This document shows positions 55,801 through 63,671 of a stretch of DNA of 64,000 bases, in pieces. Numbering within the stretch: position 1 is the first letter of the stretch; each line of letters starts with the position of its first letter. The stretch is from a virus. The notes below the pieces were generated by a model that had not been told where the DNA came from, made no database searches, and was given only the letters and a program-made list of their open reading frames with translations. Location of the stretch: IMG/VR virus record IMGVR_UViG_3300009127_000001, positions 1 to 64,000 of that record. One strand, written 5' to 3'. The position numbers and the translations under genes are program-made.

Positions 55801-57517
55801 TACTATTGGTGCAGCACTTGTTGGTATAGGTGCCCTATTACTTGGTGGCGGAATGTTGTTGCTAGGGAAAGGGGCAAAAGAATTTCAAGGAGTAAATTTT
55901 GTCTGGATGGCAGGCCAGTTAGCACTTGGTGGTGTAATGTTATGGGCTGCTGGTGTTCCGTTTACGATTGGTGCTGCACTTGTCGGTATAGGTGCCTTGT
56001 TACTTGGTGGCGGAATGTTGTTATTGGGGAAAGGAGCGAAGGAATTTCAAGGGGTTGATTTTGTAGCCATGGCTTACCAGTTAATGATTGGTGGTTTGCT
56101 GTTACTAGCTGCCGGTTTGCCATTTGTGATTGGTGCTAATCTTGTAGGTGCTGGTGCTTTACTTCTTGGCGGTGGTCTGTTTTTGCTTGGTAAAGGTGCT
56201 AAAACACTTGAAGATGTAGATTTTATTGGTATGGCTTATAAGTTAATGGTGGGAGCTGTATATTTAATGCTTGCTGGCATACCATTTGTAATTGGTGCTA
56301 ATCTTGTTGGTGCTGGTGCTTTGATGCTTGCTGGTGGATTATTTATGCTTGGCAAGGGTGCTAAGCAGATGGAAGGAATAAAATTCGCTGAGATATCAGA
56401 GGACTTGATGAAGGGATCAGGTTTTCTAATAGCAGCTGCTGCGCCACTACTGACAGGAGCTATATTTGTGGGTGCTGCAGCTTTCATATTGCTTCCTGCC
56501 GCTTTCATATTGTACATTGCTTCTCGATGGTTGAGATATGCTTTTGATAATTTGCAGGCAGTTGCTAGTGTATTCGAGATCTTTGCTAAAGCTATAAGGG
56601 CGATAAGTGATTTTATTGAAGGCTTTGTTGATAGTATTGTTGATCTTTCCAAGATTAAAAGTTCCGATTTAGCAGATGTATCTCTTGGTATTATGGCACT
56701 CGGTAATGCCCTTATGTGGTTTGGTGGGACAGCATTGGCCGGTGGTATAATGGAGCGGATTGCTGGTTGGTTTAGCAAAGATCCTGTTGCGAAATTCCAA
56801 AAATTTGCTGCTTTAGGAACTAAATTAGAAGCTGCAGCTAAATCTATAAGAAATCTTGGTGAATCTATAAAAGGATTTGGAGATCCGGCTGATGATTTTA
56901 TCGAAACTATAAATAAATTGAATGAAGCAGCAAAAGATCTAGATTCACTTGATGCTTTTGAATCGGCAACTATAGATGTTGCCAAATCCGTAGAGAAAGC
57001 ATCTACAGAATTTAGTAGTGCTATAGATGGTTTTGCCGATCCGGCCGATAAACTAATAGAAGTTCTTCAAGGACTTGGTGATGCGGTTGCTGGTTTTGAT
57101 AATATGGGTGCTGGGTTAGAGGAGAACCTGCAAAGCCTAACATATGTCTTAGAGGAATATGCAACAAGACTCGAGGGTGTTTCCGAGAGAATAGAAACTG
57201 CTATAAATACTAAGGCTCTCCCAGCGATACGTAGGGCAGAAGAAGCTGGTATTACTGAAGCAATAAGATCTGAAGCAATAACACAAGTAGAAGTAATGCC
57301 ACCGGCTGAAGGCGAAAATGAAACACAAGAAGAAATCAAAGTCTTGTTGATGACGCAAAATGGTATATTAGGTCAATTGGCAGAAGCAGTTGAGAATATT
57401 CCAACTGGTACGACGGAAGTAACACAAATTATAGAACTGCTGCAAAATTATTTGCCGGAGGCAGCAGCAAAAGAACATGGACTTGACTCAGAGATGAATC
57501 AGTGGACTAGAGACTAG
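52886..57517 (+). CDS. Tape measure protein
   Basis: 1,543 residues, the longest gene in the window. The first 500 residues are helical and coiled coil, the next 700 are very hydrophobic, and the end is again charged helix. The hydrophobic part contains about six copies of a 54-residue unit of the form GAKEFQGV-x-FVWMAGQL...GIGALLLGGG. It sets tail length and probably contacts or crosses the host membrane during DNA entry. Located before the baseplate genes, as expected. No lytic enzyme domain is visible. Confidence 0.9.
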   Translation: MAGVDQNVYALQVSLALETAEADAALGDFSQRISNLENEVSEAARNALGSIEGITDALKTNLSDIAGIAKDINLGGSDVEKSFVGASDTLGDMDQLGLDNLDRLKEEIKLLEEKKDIVEDLHEILKDEDILKDDALKGLENINEAIRRKNLGHADELRLLAEEQGLQRAIGDAGERIGDNTRRNEGHFRKLVAAARKLWGIIQKFDEEAEKFKEANYRVYDSMMQLTNRTRYLSARYGVLREDAMAAYKALADVKTPTNEIDKLAKSVGRAQRITGLSAGTLAEYTRGLRAAGSDAERSSKHIGMLIEAQRRFALSTDDMNRMMQSNTETAQEMAFMFGQDAVEQFTLAEAGYRKAGKELGAPAAAIDDIMKKMKLTGIEASVFYGKLRIDPNADPTERYNQMGEGILEIAKSIVPAATQIDRMTTLTAEQQARLNLLSEQILFMDKNALLMMIRRQNEINKGNVEMLGTYDALHDKLAADLNYRKRLNETYTTASAKWNQIKAGMAGAFGVILSVISEGLYPLLVVLEWVVWGIASVITGIHKFTVWLENALGPLGFIIKWMRVLAGMVLGLAMVIIIAAGALTSFALGFAGLPGLISGVANIISTFLGLIVDFAVAVGEVIYQVMRGIARGIRAVGSAAAANALGLLALGAALMMAGAGAYFFAQGMKILVDIPFHTILIGVLLLVAATYILVTAVGALAPVAGPVVGILWAIGGALALIGAAAWLMGAGLKMAAEAFMMIVEAIGPHSPPLWVKLPMVAAGMMILAYAALISAPGLIVLATTMSMLAISAWLLGPPLGMLATALEKLSGDMIKDFATALWESAGKITGAVLILIPVMLLMPLIAVALIYAGVTLLVAGSLFAVAAILIGFGAKLLGTGMSALAESAKEFKGVDFIGMAFQLMVGGTMIWAAGVPFAIGATFVGIGALLLGFGMQALGKGAKEFQGVNFVWMAGQLAIGGTMLWAAGVPFTIGAALVGIGALLLGGGMLLLGKGAKEFQGVNFVWMAGQLALGGVMLWAAGVPFTIGAALVGIGALLLGGGMLLLGKGAKEFQGVDFVAMAYQLMIGGLLLLAAGLPFVIGANLVGAGALLLGGGLFLLGKGAKTLEDVDFIGMAYKLMVGAVYLMLAGIPFVIGANLVGAGALMLAGGLFMLGKGAKQMEGIKFAEISEDLMKGSGFLIAAAAPLLTGAIFVGAAAFILLPAAFILYIASRWLRYAFDNLQAVASVFEIFAKAIRAISDFIEGFVDSIVDLSKIKSSDLADVSLGIMALGNALMWFGGTALAGGIMERIAGWFSKDPVAKFQKFAALGTKLEAAAKSIRNLGESIKGFGDPADDFIETINKLNEAAKDLDSLDAFESATIDVAKSVEKASTEFSSAIDGFADPADKLIEVLQGLGDAVAGFDNMGAGLEENLQSLTYVLEEYATRLEGVSERIETAINTKALPAIRRAEEAGITEAIRSEAITQVEVMPPAEGENETQEEIKVLLMTQNGILGQLAEAVENIPTGTTEVTQIIELLQNYLPEAAAKEHGLDSEMNQWTRD
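55551..56372 (+). repeat. Tandem 162-nt repeats in the tape measure gene
   Basis: Units of 54 codons beginning GAKEFKGVDF/GAKEFQGVNF and ending LLLGK recur about five times, with a sixth degenerate unit. Units two and three (55705-55866 and 55867-56028) are nearly identical in DNA, while others have drifted, a sign of recent duplication in the middle. Confidence 0.85.
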
Positions 57518-57521
57518 ACTA

Positions 57522-58148
57522 ATGCCTGTAATGTATGCACAACACGATAGAGATCTAACTGATGCATTTCTTTTGAAAATGCAAGTACATCGTACAAGTC
57601 CGCCAGTGGGTTGTGGTGGCGGAGGTGCAGCTTCTACTGGTTTGATAGAATTTCAATTTCCTCCGAAAATAACAAGTGATAGTAGAAAGGGCAATTGGGC
57701 TGAAGGTGACTTACGTGGTGAAACACAAATAGCAGAATTTGCCACAGCAGGTCCTAGAGAAATATCTATGAGGTGGACTTATATAGTAGATGCAGATAAA
57801 CCTGGTGGTAATGGGTGGTCTATAAAACGCATTACAAAAATGGTTAGGACTTTACGTGGCTATTTTGCAATATTAACTGATCATCAAACTAGACCTACGC
57901 AATTGTCTATAGATTTTAAATTTTGGTGTATAGGTGGTAGTAAAAAGATGACAGGACGTATGAAGGGTGTTGATATAAAATATGGTGAAACATTAGTGAT
58001 GCCAGAAGGTGCAAATGGTGCTTTCCCATTACGTACTGATATTACAGCTGATCTAAGATTATGGACACAGAGAGGTTATAGTGGTGCTGAAGAACCTGAT
58101 TTAGATATTAGAGAACTTGAGGAGTTTGTAGCACCGGATTGGTATTAA
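57522..58148 (+). CDS. Probable baseplate / tube-initiator protein
   Basis: 208 residues, starting 4 nt after the tape measure gene. FQFPPKITSDSRKGNWAEGD, ISMRWTYIVDADKPG and LRGYFAILTDHQTRP resemble the T4 gp48/gp54 or LysM-type baseplate adaptors that follow the tape measure in many myoviruses (FPPKI...SRKGNW...). Stop overlaps the next ATG (TAATG). The exact T4 equivalent is uncertain. Confidence 0.5.
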   Translation: MPVMYAQHDRDLTDAFLLKMQVHRTSPPVGCGGGGAASTGLIEFQFPPKITSDSRKGNWAEGDLRGETQIAEFATAGPREISMRWTYIVDADKPGGNGWSIKRITKMVRTLRGYFAILTDHQTRPTQLSIDFKFWCIGGSKKMTGRMKGVDIKYGETLVMPEGANGAFPLRTDITADLRLWTQRGYSGAEEPDLDIRELEEFVAPDWY

Positions 58149-58459
58149 TGGCTACTATACCAGATACAAGTCGATTTACCAATACAGAATTGATATTGGA
58201 GGATGGCGTAGAAACATTTGGTACATGGACTATGCCATCATATCTAATAGAACGTCCTGTTGATGATCATATAAAGAAATTTAAAGTAACAAGTGCTCTT
58301 GAGGGCCGACCTGATTTAATAGCTAATCAAGTATATGATAACCCACATTTAGCATGGGTAATAATAGCATTTAATGGGACGAGAGATGTACTTAATTGGC
58401 CTAGGGCTGGTGATACAATAGAATATCCTATAAGCAGATTAGTTATTACTGAACTCTAA
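58148..58459 (+). CDS. Baseplate wedge protein, gp53-like
   Basis: 103 residues. The block ALEGRPDLIANQVYDNPHLA followed by WVIIAFN and NWPRAGDTIEYP is the typical core of gp53-like wedge proteins (GRPxxIANxxYxxPxxxWVI). Starts by TAATG overlap with the previous gene. It would join the wedge to the hub. Confidence 0.7.
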   Translation: MATIPDTSRFTNTELILEDGVETFGTWTMPSYLIERPVDDHIKKFKVTSALEGRPDLIANQVYDNPHLAWVIIAFNGTRDVLNWPRAGDTIEYPISRLVITEL

Positions 58460-59766
58460 CTGCCTTCTCCAACTTTTTTGGCACTAGCATCAAAGTCGAA
58501 TCTAGCAGCGTACACGTCTGTATACCATTTTCTACGCGTTAGTATGTGATGGAAGCCATAAATTAACCAATTACCATGCATAAACCAGAATTCACCAGTC
58601 TGATCATTTGGTTCAGCTCCCCAATGTATAAAGATAGTATCCGTTCCTAGTCCTTCACAGCTTGACCATTCTCCGTGTCCCATTACTTGGAACTTGCATC
58701 TCAATAGACTATTAACCATATTCAGCCACATTGTTCTGGGACGGCCATCCATATATTCACCATAAATCAGTCCTAGATCACCGGCAGAATAGATTTCTGG
58801 TACTGTTAGGACACTAGACCATCCAGCTACTTCTTTGTCTTCACCTTCTTCTGGTGGCTTTTTAAATGATCTCTTCGATTTGACTTTGGCTATTTGTTTA
58901 CTGCTCGTTCTTTTATCCTTAACTACCAATTTCTGTTCTTGTTTATCAGTTATTTTATCGAGATATTCACCAGATATTGCTGAGCACCCTTGTGTAATAA
59001 TCTTAGTCTGTACTAATGATAGTGCGTTATCTGCGAGCAATTCCCAATTTCTAATAGTATCATGTGCTTGTTTTAATTTAGTGTTAGCATAATATGCTCT
59101 TGGTTTGGATGGTATGTCAGCTTGTTCTTTGATAGTGAGTTCATCGCCATTAGCTGCTATCAACCATTGAGTTTTGTTTTTAGTAACGGAAGATGACCAA
59201 CCAGTCAGTGATGAGATGAATGTTCTTGGATCTTGTCGCATCATCCACCATTTATTCTTATCAGAATCAATGGTTTCTCCTATATCTAAACTAATCTTAG
59301 GTGCATATTCACTTACTACTTGTTCGATAACATTACTAACCTTGCCTTCATATACTGTTCCGGCCGCCAATCCTTTATTGAGGTACCATGATGGTGGATC
59401 AATTGCTATAAATTCTAATGCACCTTGATCTGGTGGGCCGCCTAGTGCATGTAGCGATAATATAATTGCTCTTTGTTCTTTGGTGGCGGATTTTGGGTTT
59501 TCACCGTCTTCACCGGCTTTTATTTGAAATTTACAATAGACAGCTTCGCGTCGTGATTTATCTAAATATCCATTCTCGATCAGTTTGGTTAGTAAATTGT
59601 AATTAGGATCACCAAGCTTAGTTCGTACAATGTATCCTCCATTCACCATTGCTTTGAATTCGAATTTCATTAACCTGTAGCCGAAATCGTCATTAGATAC
59701 ATCACCTAATTCGAATATAAGCTTTAGTTGCGGCCGAGCTTTTGAGACTGGTCTGGAGCCTGCCAT
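58456..59766 (-). CDS. Baseplate hub protein (gp27 / gpD-like), inverted
   Basis: 436 residues on the minus strand in a plus-strand baseplate cluster. Blocks PPDQGALEFIAIDPPSWYLN, YEGKVSNVIEQVVSEYAP and WWMMRQDPRTFISSLTGWSS match the hub proteins of the T4 gp27 and P2 gpD type, which bind the spike and open the tube. It ends with GEFWFMHGNWLIYGFHHILT and a last beta strand. Its ATG overlaps the ATG of the plus-strand neighbour within CATG. Inversion of one hub gene is unusual. Confidence 0.65.
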   Translation of the reverse strand: MAGSRPVSKARPQLKLIFELGDVSNDDFGYRLMKFEFKAMVNGGYIVRTKLGDPNYNLLTKLIENGYLDKSRREAVYCKFQIKAGEDGENPKSATKEQRAIILSLHALGGPPDQGALEFIAIDPPSWYLNKGLAAGTVYEGKVSNVIEQVVSEYAPKISLDIGETIDSDKNKWWMMRQDPRTFISSLTGWSSSVTKNKTQWLIAANGDELTIKEQADIPSKPRAYYANTKLKQAHDTIRNWELLADNALSLVQTKIITQGCSAISGEYLDKITDKQEQKLVVKDKRTSSKQIAKVKSKRSFKKPPEEGEDKEVAGWSSVLTVPEIYSAGDLGLIYGEYMDGRPRTMWLNMVNSLLRCKFQVMGHGEWSSCEGLGTDTIFIHWGAEPNDQTGEFWFMHGNWLIYGFHHILTRRKWYTDVYAARFDFDASAKKVGEGS

Positions 59767-60055
59767 GGAATTACTCTGGATTGATTACACTAAGAAAAAT
59801 GGTACTTCTAGATATATACTATTCCTCTTACTTGGTAAGCGATCAGGGAAATTATGTGGGTTAGAAACGGATAAAATTCCTGATGCGTATCGTAAGAAAA
59901 TAGTTAATACTCTGACCAGTTTATCTTTGGAGTCGAGAATTCGTTGGTTGAGACAAAATTGCCCTATTCTAATGCGATCGGCATATAAGGAACTTGTTGC
60001 CGAACGTGCAACAATACGCACTAGATACCCCATTGATAAATCTAAGATTGTTTGA
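59765..60055 (+). CDS. Unknown small protein (96 aa)
   Basis: GGAG 7 nt before ATG. Its start codon shares two bases with the start codon of the inverted hub gene on the other strand. Alpha-helical and basic. No family recognised. Convergent 14-nt overlap with the HNH gene that follows on the other strand. Confidence 0.55.
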   Translation: MELLWIDYTKKNGTSRYILFLLLGKRSGKLCGLETDKIPDAYRKKIVNTLTSLSLESRIRWLRQNCPILMRSAYKELVAERATIRTRYPIDKSKIV

Positions 60056-60740
60056 TTGTGCTGAAAAATTGCCGAATTTCTTGATCAGAGAATACATTTT
60101 TTGCAAGATTTATACAATAGCAAACTAGTTGGATATTGGATGCAATATAACCTTTTGACGAATCAATTCTATCGATTGATATAGAATATGGTGATTTTCT
60201 AATATGTTGCATTGGGATTCCAGTAATAGCACAACGGCCACATTGATGCTCCCAAAGTGCTAGAACATCATTAATAGTAATATACCAACCTTTCTTAGAT
60301 TTACGTTTTTGTGTATGCCCAAGCATATATTTCAGAAATCTTTCTGGAGATGCTTCAATATTCTTTAACCATTTTTTTCTTGCTTTTTCTCTCATTGGTT
60401 TGTTACGTTCAGCATCATGCTTAGAACAATATAATACTTTGCTTTGTCTTGGGAATGGTACTTCTTCTTCTGATTTATTACAGATCTTACAGATTCTAGG
60501 GCCATTCCTTTTGGTGATGCAACCGCAACTTTGAGTATCTGTTAAATGACTACTTCTTACAACTGTTTGTTTTCCGCATTTATAGCATTTACATTCATAG
60601 AATACTCTGTTCTTAATTTCATGACGCTTGAATGGTGTTGAGGTGATTTCTAAAAATCCAAATTTAGTTCCGATAGGAATTGTTTTATGATTTGAGCGTG
60701 AAGATAATGGTATACGGGCCGATGCTTGTACATAAGTCAT
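60042..60740 (-). CDS. HNH homing endonuclease, family B copy 3, with zinc-ribbon N-terminus
   Basis: 232 residues. The N-terminal half has YECKCYKCGKQTVVRSSHLT and SCGCITKRN (a recognised DNA-reading module of phage endonucleases) plus a CKIC...C ribbon. The C-terminal half, ITINDVLALWEHQCGRCAIT, ISIDRIDSSKGYIASNIQLV and YCINLAKNVFSDQEI, matches the tandem HNH pair at 51.3-52.2 kb. It sits between two baseplate genes on the opposite strand. Confidence 0.8.
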   Translation of the reverse strand: MTYVQASARIPLSSRSNHKTIPIGTKFGFLEITSTPFKRHEIKNRVFYECKCYKCGKQTVVRSSHLTDTQSCGCITKRNGPRICKICNKSEEEVPFPRQSKVLYCSKHDAERNKPMREKARKKWLKNIEASPERFLKYMLGHTQKRKSKKGWYITINDVLALWEHQCGRCAITGIPMQHIRKSPYSISIDRIDSSKGYIASNIQLVCYCINLAKNVFSDQEIRQFFSTIKQS

Positions 60741-60751
60741 TAGGAGGTCCT

Positions 60752-62890
60752 ATGGCTACTGATAATATAAAAGTTGCATGGCAATCATTCTTTAAACAAC
60801 GCACAAAAACTTTGTGGGAACGTTTTCCTGGCCAATATCGTGCATTGGTAGTGGAAACTAATGATCCGTTGAATATGCGACGGATCAGGTTTAAATGCCC
60901 AGAAATGCACGATTATGATATGTTTGCCGGAGATTGTCCATGGGCTGTCCCTGCTACGGACTTGGGAGGGTTTCGTGCTGGTAGATTTACCCATCCTATG
61001 ATAGGTGATTGGGTGTGGATAGAATTCGAGAAGCAACATCCATATGGTCCAATATGGACAGGATTTGCAGATCCGACCCGGCGGAAACGGTATACTTATC
61101 CAGGTACTAATACTGAGACTCCTGTACCCGTAGACGATGAGGGAAAACCAGCTCAAAAACCTCAGGACTATGATGAGGATTACCTACCAAAAGATAGACG
61201 TCCTATGTCGCATGGATGGCAGGATAGGTATGGTAATCTAGATATACATTCATCAACTGGATATTATCCTATAGAGCACAAAGAGAAACCACCCCCGCCA
61301 GATCATGATGCTGTCCAAGGGTCAGAATTTGAACAGCAGACTAAGAAACCAGAGGTAAATGATCCAGATCAGAAGTATATGGCTAGGGTCACTAAGTATG
61401 GTATGATCTATATAATGGGTGACCAGGGATATTACTGGCAGAAGAACGGAGATAAAGGAGAGTTTAAGGGCGACTTCAAGGAAGATGAGCAATTTGAGAC
61501 TAAAAGATGGCTATATCTTCAGAAACTCTTGAATGAGGGTGTATCAAAGTCCTCCGATGAGAATGGTGATCAACGACGGCAAGGAATGCTTACGCGATAT
61601 GGCCATCTCTTCGAGATGCGTGATACTGGTTGGGCACAGAAAGGTCCTATAGAGTCTAAGTCCAGGGATGGTGAATATGATGAGCCTAGAGTACTATCCG
61701 AGGAAAGTAAAAATGATTTTCGGTGGATAAAACTACGCACTAAAGGTGGAATGTTATTTCAGGCCTGTGATAAAGGTTTCCATCCACAAGATGACAAGTT
61801 TGTCAAGAGAAAGCTTATAGAGGATGTTGGTCCTAAGAGTGAGAAAGAGGATGAATACTGGGGCGACCGTGATGCTAGATGGATACGATTTGTTACTAGA
61901 TACGGTATAAAGCTCGTCTTTGACGATCGTGGTAGTGATGATAAGGATGCCAGGGGTAAGGAGTCGCCTAGAGGTGTAGGTCTTCTTATCAAGGGTAGGC
62001 GATCGCCTGGTTCGAAGAAGAATGATAAAACTGGTAATCCTAGAGGATTCTATTGGGAATTTAATGAGCGCGATGATGCTAATCATACTAGTTGGGGTTC
62101 GCCTATAGGGCAAGCCGTCGAAATAAATGACAGATATCAATATGTTATGATAGCTTCATCACTCGGTAGGGGTTGGGTCAGAAAATGGCAACATATCAAG
62201 GATAATGAGTTTCTGCGTAAACCGATGATGCTAAGAGATCCGGAACATACTTCTCATCATCTCAAGATAGACTATGATAATGAGTATATTAGATTCAAAA
62301 CACGGGCTGGTAAAGGCCCAAAACCAGATCAACCAGCCAATCAAGCGGACAGCTTAGATGTCCATCAGGGTTTAGAGGCACGCGATGGGATGAAGGGTGA
62401 TGGTGCTTGGGTAGAACTTGTTGATGCTCAGCATCGGGGGATGTGGTTTAGTAAGAAATATGGACTTGGTATATGGCGTGGTAGAGATAATTATGGCATG
62501 TACCAATGGTTCGATGAACGACAAAGAAAAATAGTAATATACAATTACGATTTTGAAAATAATGAACCAGTTGGTGTTGTTGAAATATACGTTGGGAAGG
62601 AAGTTAATATTATCTCGAGAAAGGATGTACACGTCCAAGCCGACGAAAAAGTATATGTCAAATCCGAAGATGGCATCTATTTCCATGCCGGTCAGACTAG
62701 GATGACATGGCGTGGATCATCACAATTAATCGAAACGAATGCTATTATCAAGGCACAAGCCTTTGTTGAGAGTACTGGTGGTGATCCTGTGACTAGGAAA
62801 GAAAACACACAAGTACCAACTAAGATGGAACCAACTGATAGGGCCAAGACCTATAACAAGCCCTATGAAGAAGCAGAAGAAGTCGAATGA
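60752..62890 (+). CDS. Baseplate spike / hub protein (gp5-like OB fold, no lysozyme)
   Basis: 712 residues. The N-terminal OB fold is YRALVVETNDPLNMRRIRF, CPWAVPATDLGGFRAGRF and IGDWVWIEFEKQHPYGPIWT (about 28-110), as in gp5/VgrG spikes. No lysozyme catalytic domain follows; the middle is a long insert of charged beta repeats (GxxxxxxDxGYYWQKNGDKG type). The end (EVNIISRKDVHVQADEKVYV) has the alternating pattern of a spike beta-helix. ATG 60752 has AGGAGG 5 nt upstream. Confidence 0.75.
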   Translation: MATDNIKVAWQSFFKQRTKTLWERFPGQYRALVVETNDPLNMRRIRFKCPEMHDYDMFAGDCPWAVPATDLGGFRAGRFTHPMIGDWVWIEFEKQHPYGPIWTGFADPTRRKRYTYPGTNTETPVPVDDEGKPAQKPQDYDEDYLPKDRRPMSHGWQDRYGNLDIHSSTGYYPIEHKEKPPPPDHDAVQGSEFEQQTKKPEVNDPDQKYMARVTKYGMIYIMGDQGYYWQKNGDKGEFKGDFKEDEQFETKRWLYLQKLLNEGVSKSSDENGDQRRQGMLTRYGHLFEMRDTGWAQKGPIESKSRDGEYDEPRVLSEESKNDFRWIKLRTKGGMLFQACDKGFHPQDDKFVKRKLIEDVGPKSEKEDEYWGDRDARWIRFVTRYGIKLVFDDRGSDDKDARGKESPRGVGLLIKGRRSPGSKKNDKTGNPRGFYWEFNERDDANHTSWGSPIGQAVEINDRYQYVMIASSLGRGWVRKWQHIKDNEFLRKPMMLRDPEHTSHHLKIDYDNEYIRFKTRAGKGPKPDQPANQADSLDVHQGLEARDGMKGDGAWVELVDAQHRGMWFSKKYGLGIWRGRDNYGMYQWFDERQRKIVIYNYDFENNEPVGVVEIYVGKEVNIISRKDVHVQADEKVYVKSEDGIYFHAGQTRMTWRGSSQLIETNAIIKAQAFVESTGGDPVTRKENTQVPTKMEPTDRAKTYNKPYEEAEEVE

Positions 62891-63621
62891 TAGTAACATA
62901 TCCAACAGCATTATATAATAATGTCCTACCACAAGAGCCCGATGATGGTGGTAACGTAACATTTACGATCAGTAACAGCGAACCACCTAGGACTAGTCTT
63001 TTATTTCCCAAAATAGCAATTGGTATACAACGTAGGCGAAGGATTGTAGAAGAAACCACCCTTGTTAATAGAAGAGGTGCTCTTGGTGGTCTAGCCTTTA
63101 CTGTGAATAAGGCTAGCCGAGACCAAGTGGGCAATACGGCAAGACAATACGAAGTTGGACAGATCCTTGAATTTGGCGATGAATCTGCTGCTCAAAGTGT
63201 GAGCCCAATGCTAGTTGCTGATGAGACAGAAGCACAACATGATACTAACGTCTTTGATTACGATACACTTGGAATTTCCTCCGAGGAAATTCAGCTGATA
63301 AATGATAAGTCATTGATAGCTCATGACCAACTAAGTACCAGATTGAATCAATTACGGGTATTACGTTCTGATGCCGAAATAGATATTAGTACTAATCAGA
63401 AATTGATAAATGAGGCTAATAGGAATATAGCAGCATTGCAAGCTATTATCGATAATTCGGGAGTTGACCATGAAATCTCTGAATTGATTACTAAATTTGA
63501 ACGAAAAAGGATGGAGGCACAGCAAGCATTAGATATGGCTATTACCAATGCTAATGCATACGCCAGTGAAGCCTCAGAATTGCTCAATGATCTGCGAAAG
63601 GTGGCGACGGTGCTGAAATGA
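62887..63621 (+). CDS. Unknown baseplate-region protein with coiled-coil end (244 aa)
   Basis: Coupled to the spike gene by ATGA. The first 95 residues are beta-like, then acidic, and residues of about 145-244 are a long helix or coiled coil (INEANRNIAALQAIIDNSG; QALDMAITNANAYASEASEL). Probably a baseplate or spike-associated protein. Confidence 0.55.
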   Translation: MIVTYPTALYNNVLPQEPDDGGNVTFTISNSEPPRTSLLFPKIAIGIQRRRRIVEETTLVNRRGALGGLAFTVNKASRDQVGNTARQYEVGQILEFGDESAAQSVSPMLVADETEAQHDTNVFDYDTLGISSEEIQLINDKSLIAHDQLSTRLNQLRVLRSDAEIDISTNQKLINEANRNIAALQAIIDNSGVDHEISELITKFERKRMEAQQALDMAITNANAYASEASELLNDLRKVATVLK

Positions 63622-63628
63622 CCTTCTG

Positions 63629-63671
63629 AGCAAACCTAAGTACAGGAGGATTCAATCCAAAAAGGTTTGCT
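63629..63671 (+). promoter_or_regulatory. Hairpin directly before the last HNH gene
   Basis: A 9-bp stem, AGCAAACCT (63629-63637) with AGGTTTGCT (63663-63671), ends right at the ATG (63672). The loop contains AGGAGG (63644-63649), 22 nt upstream of the ATG in linear sequence. Folding changes access to the start region, so a translation control role is likely. A similar arrangement precedes the HNH gene at 4119. Confidence 0.5.

Noticed and set aside
56236-56985. Long minus-strand open frame inside the tape measure gene
   Set aside because: It is a shadow caused by the repetitive hydrophobic codons of the real gene; no binding site, no recognisable protein pattern. Several similar antisense frames at 54358-55599 were left out for the same reason.
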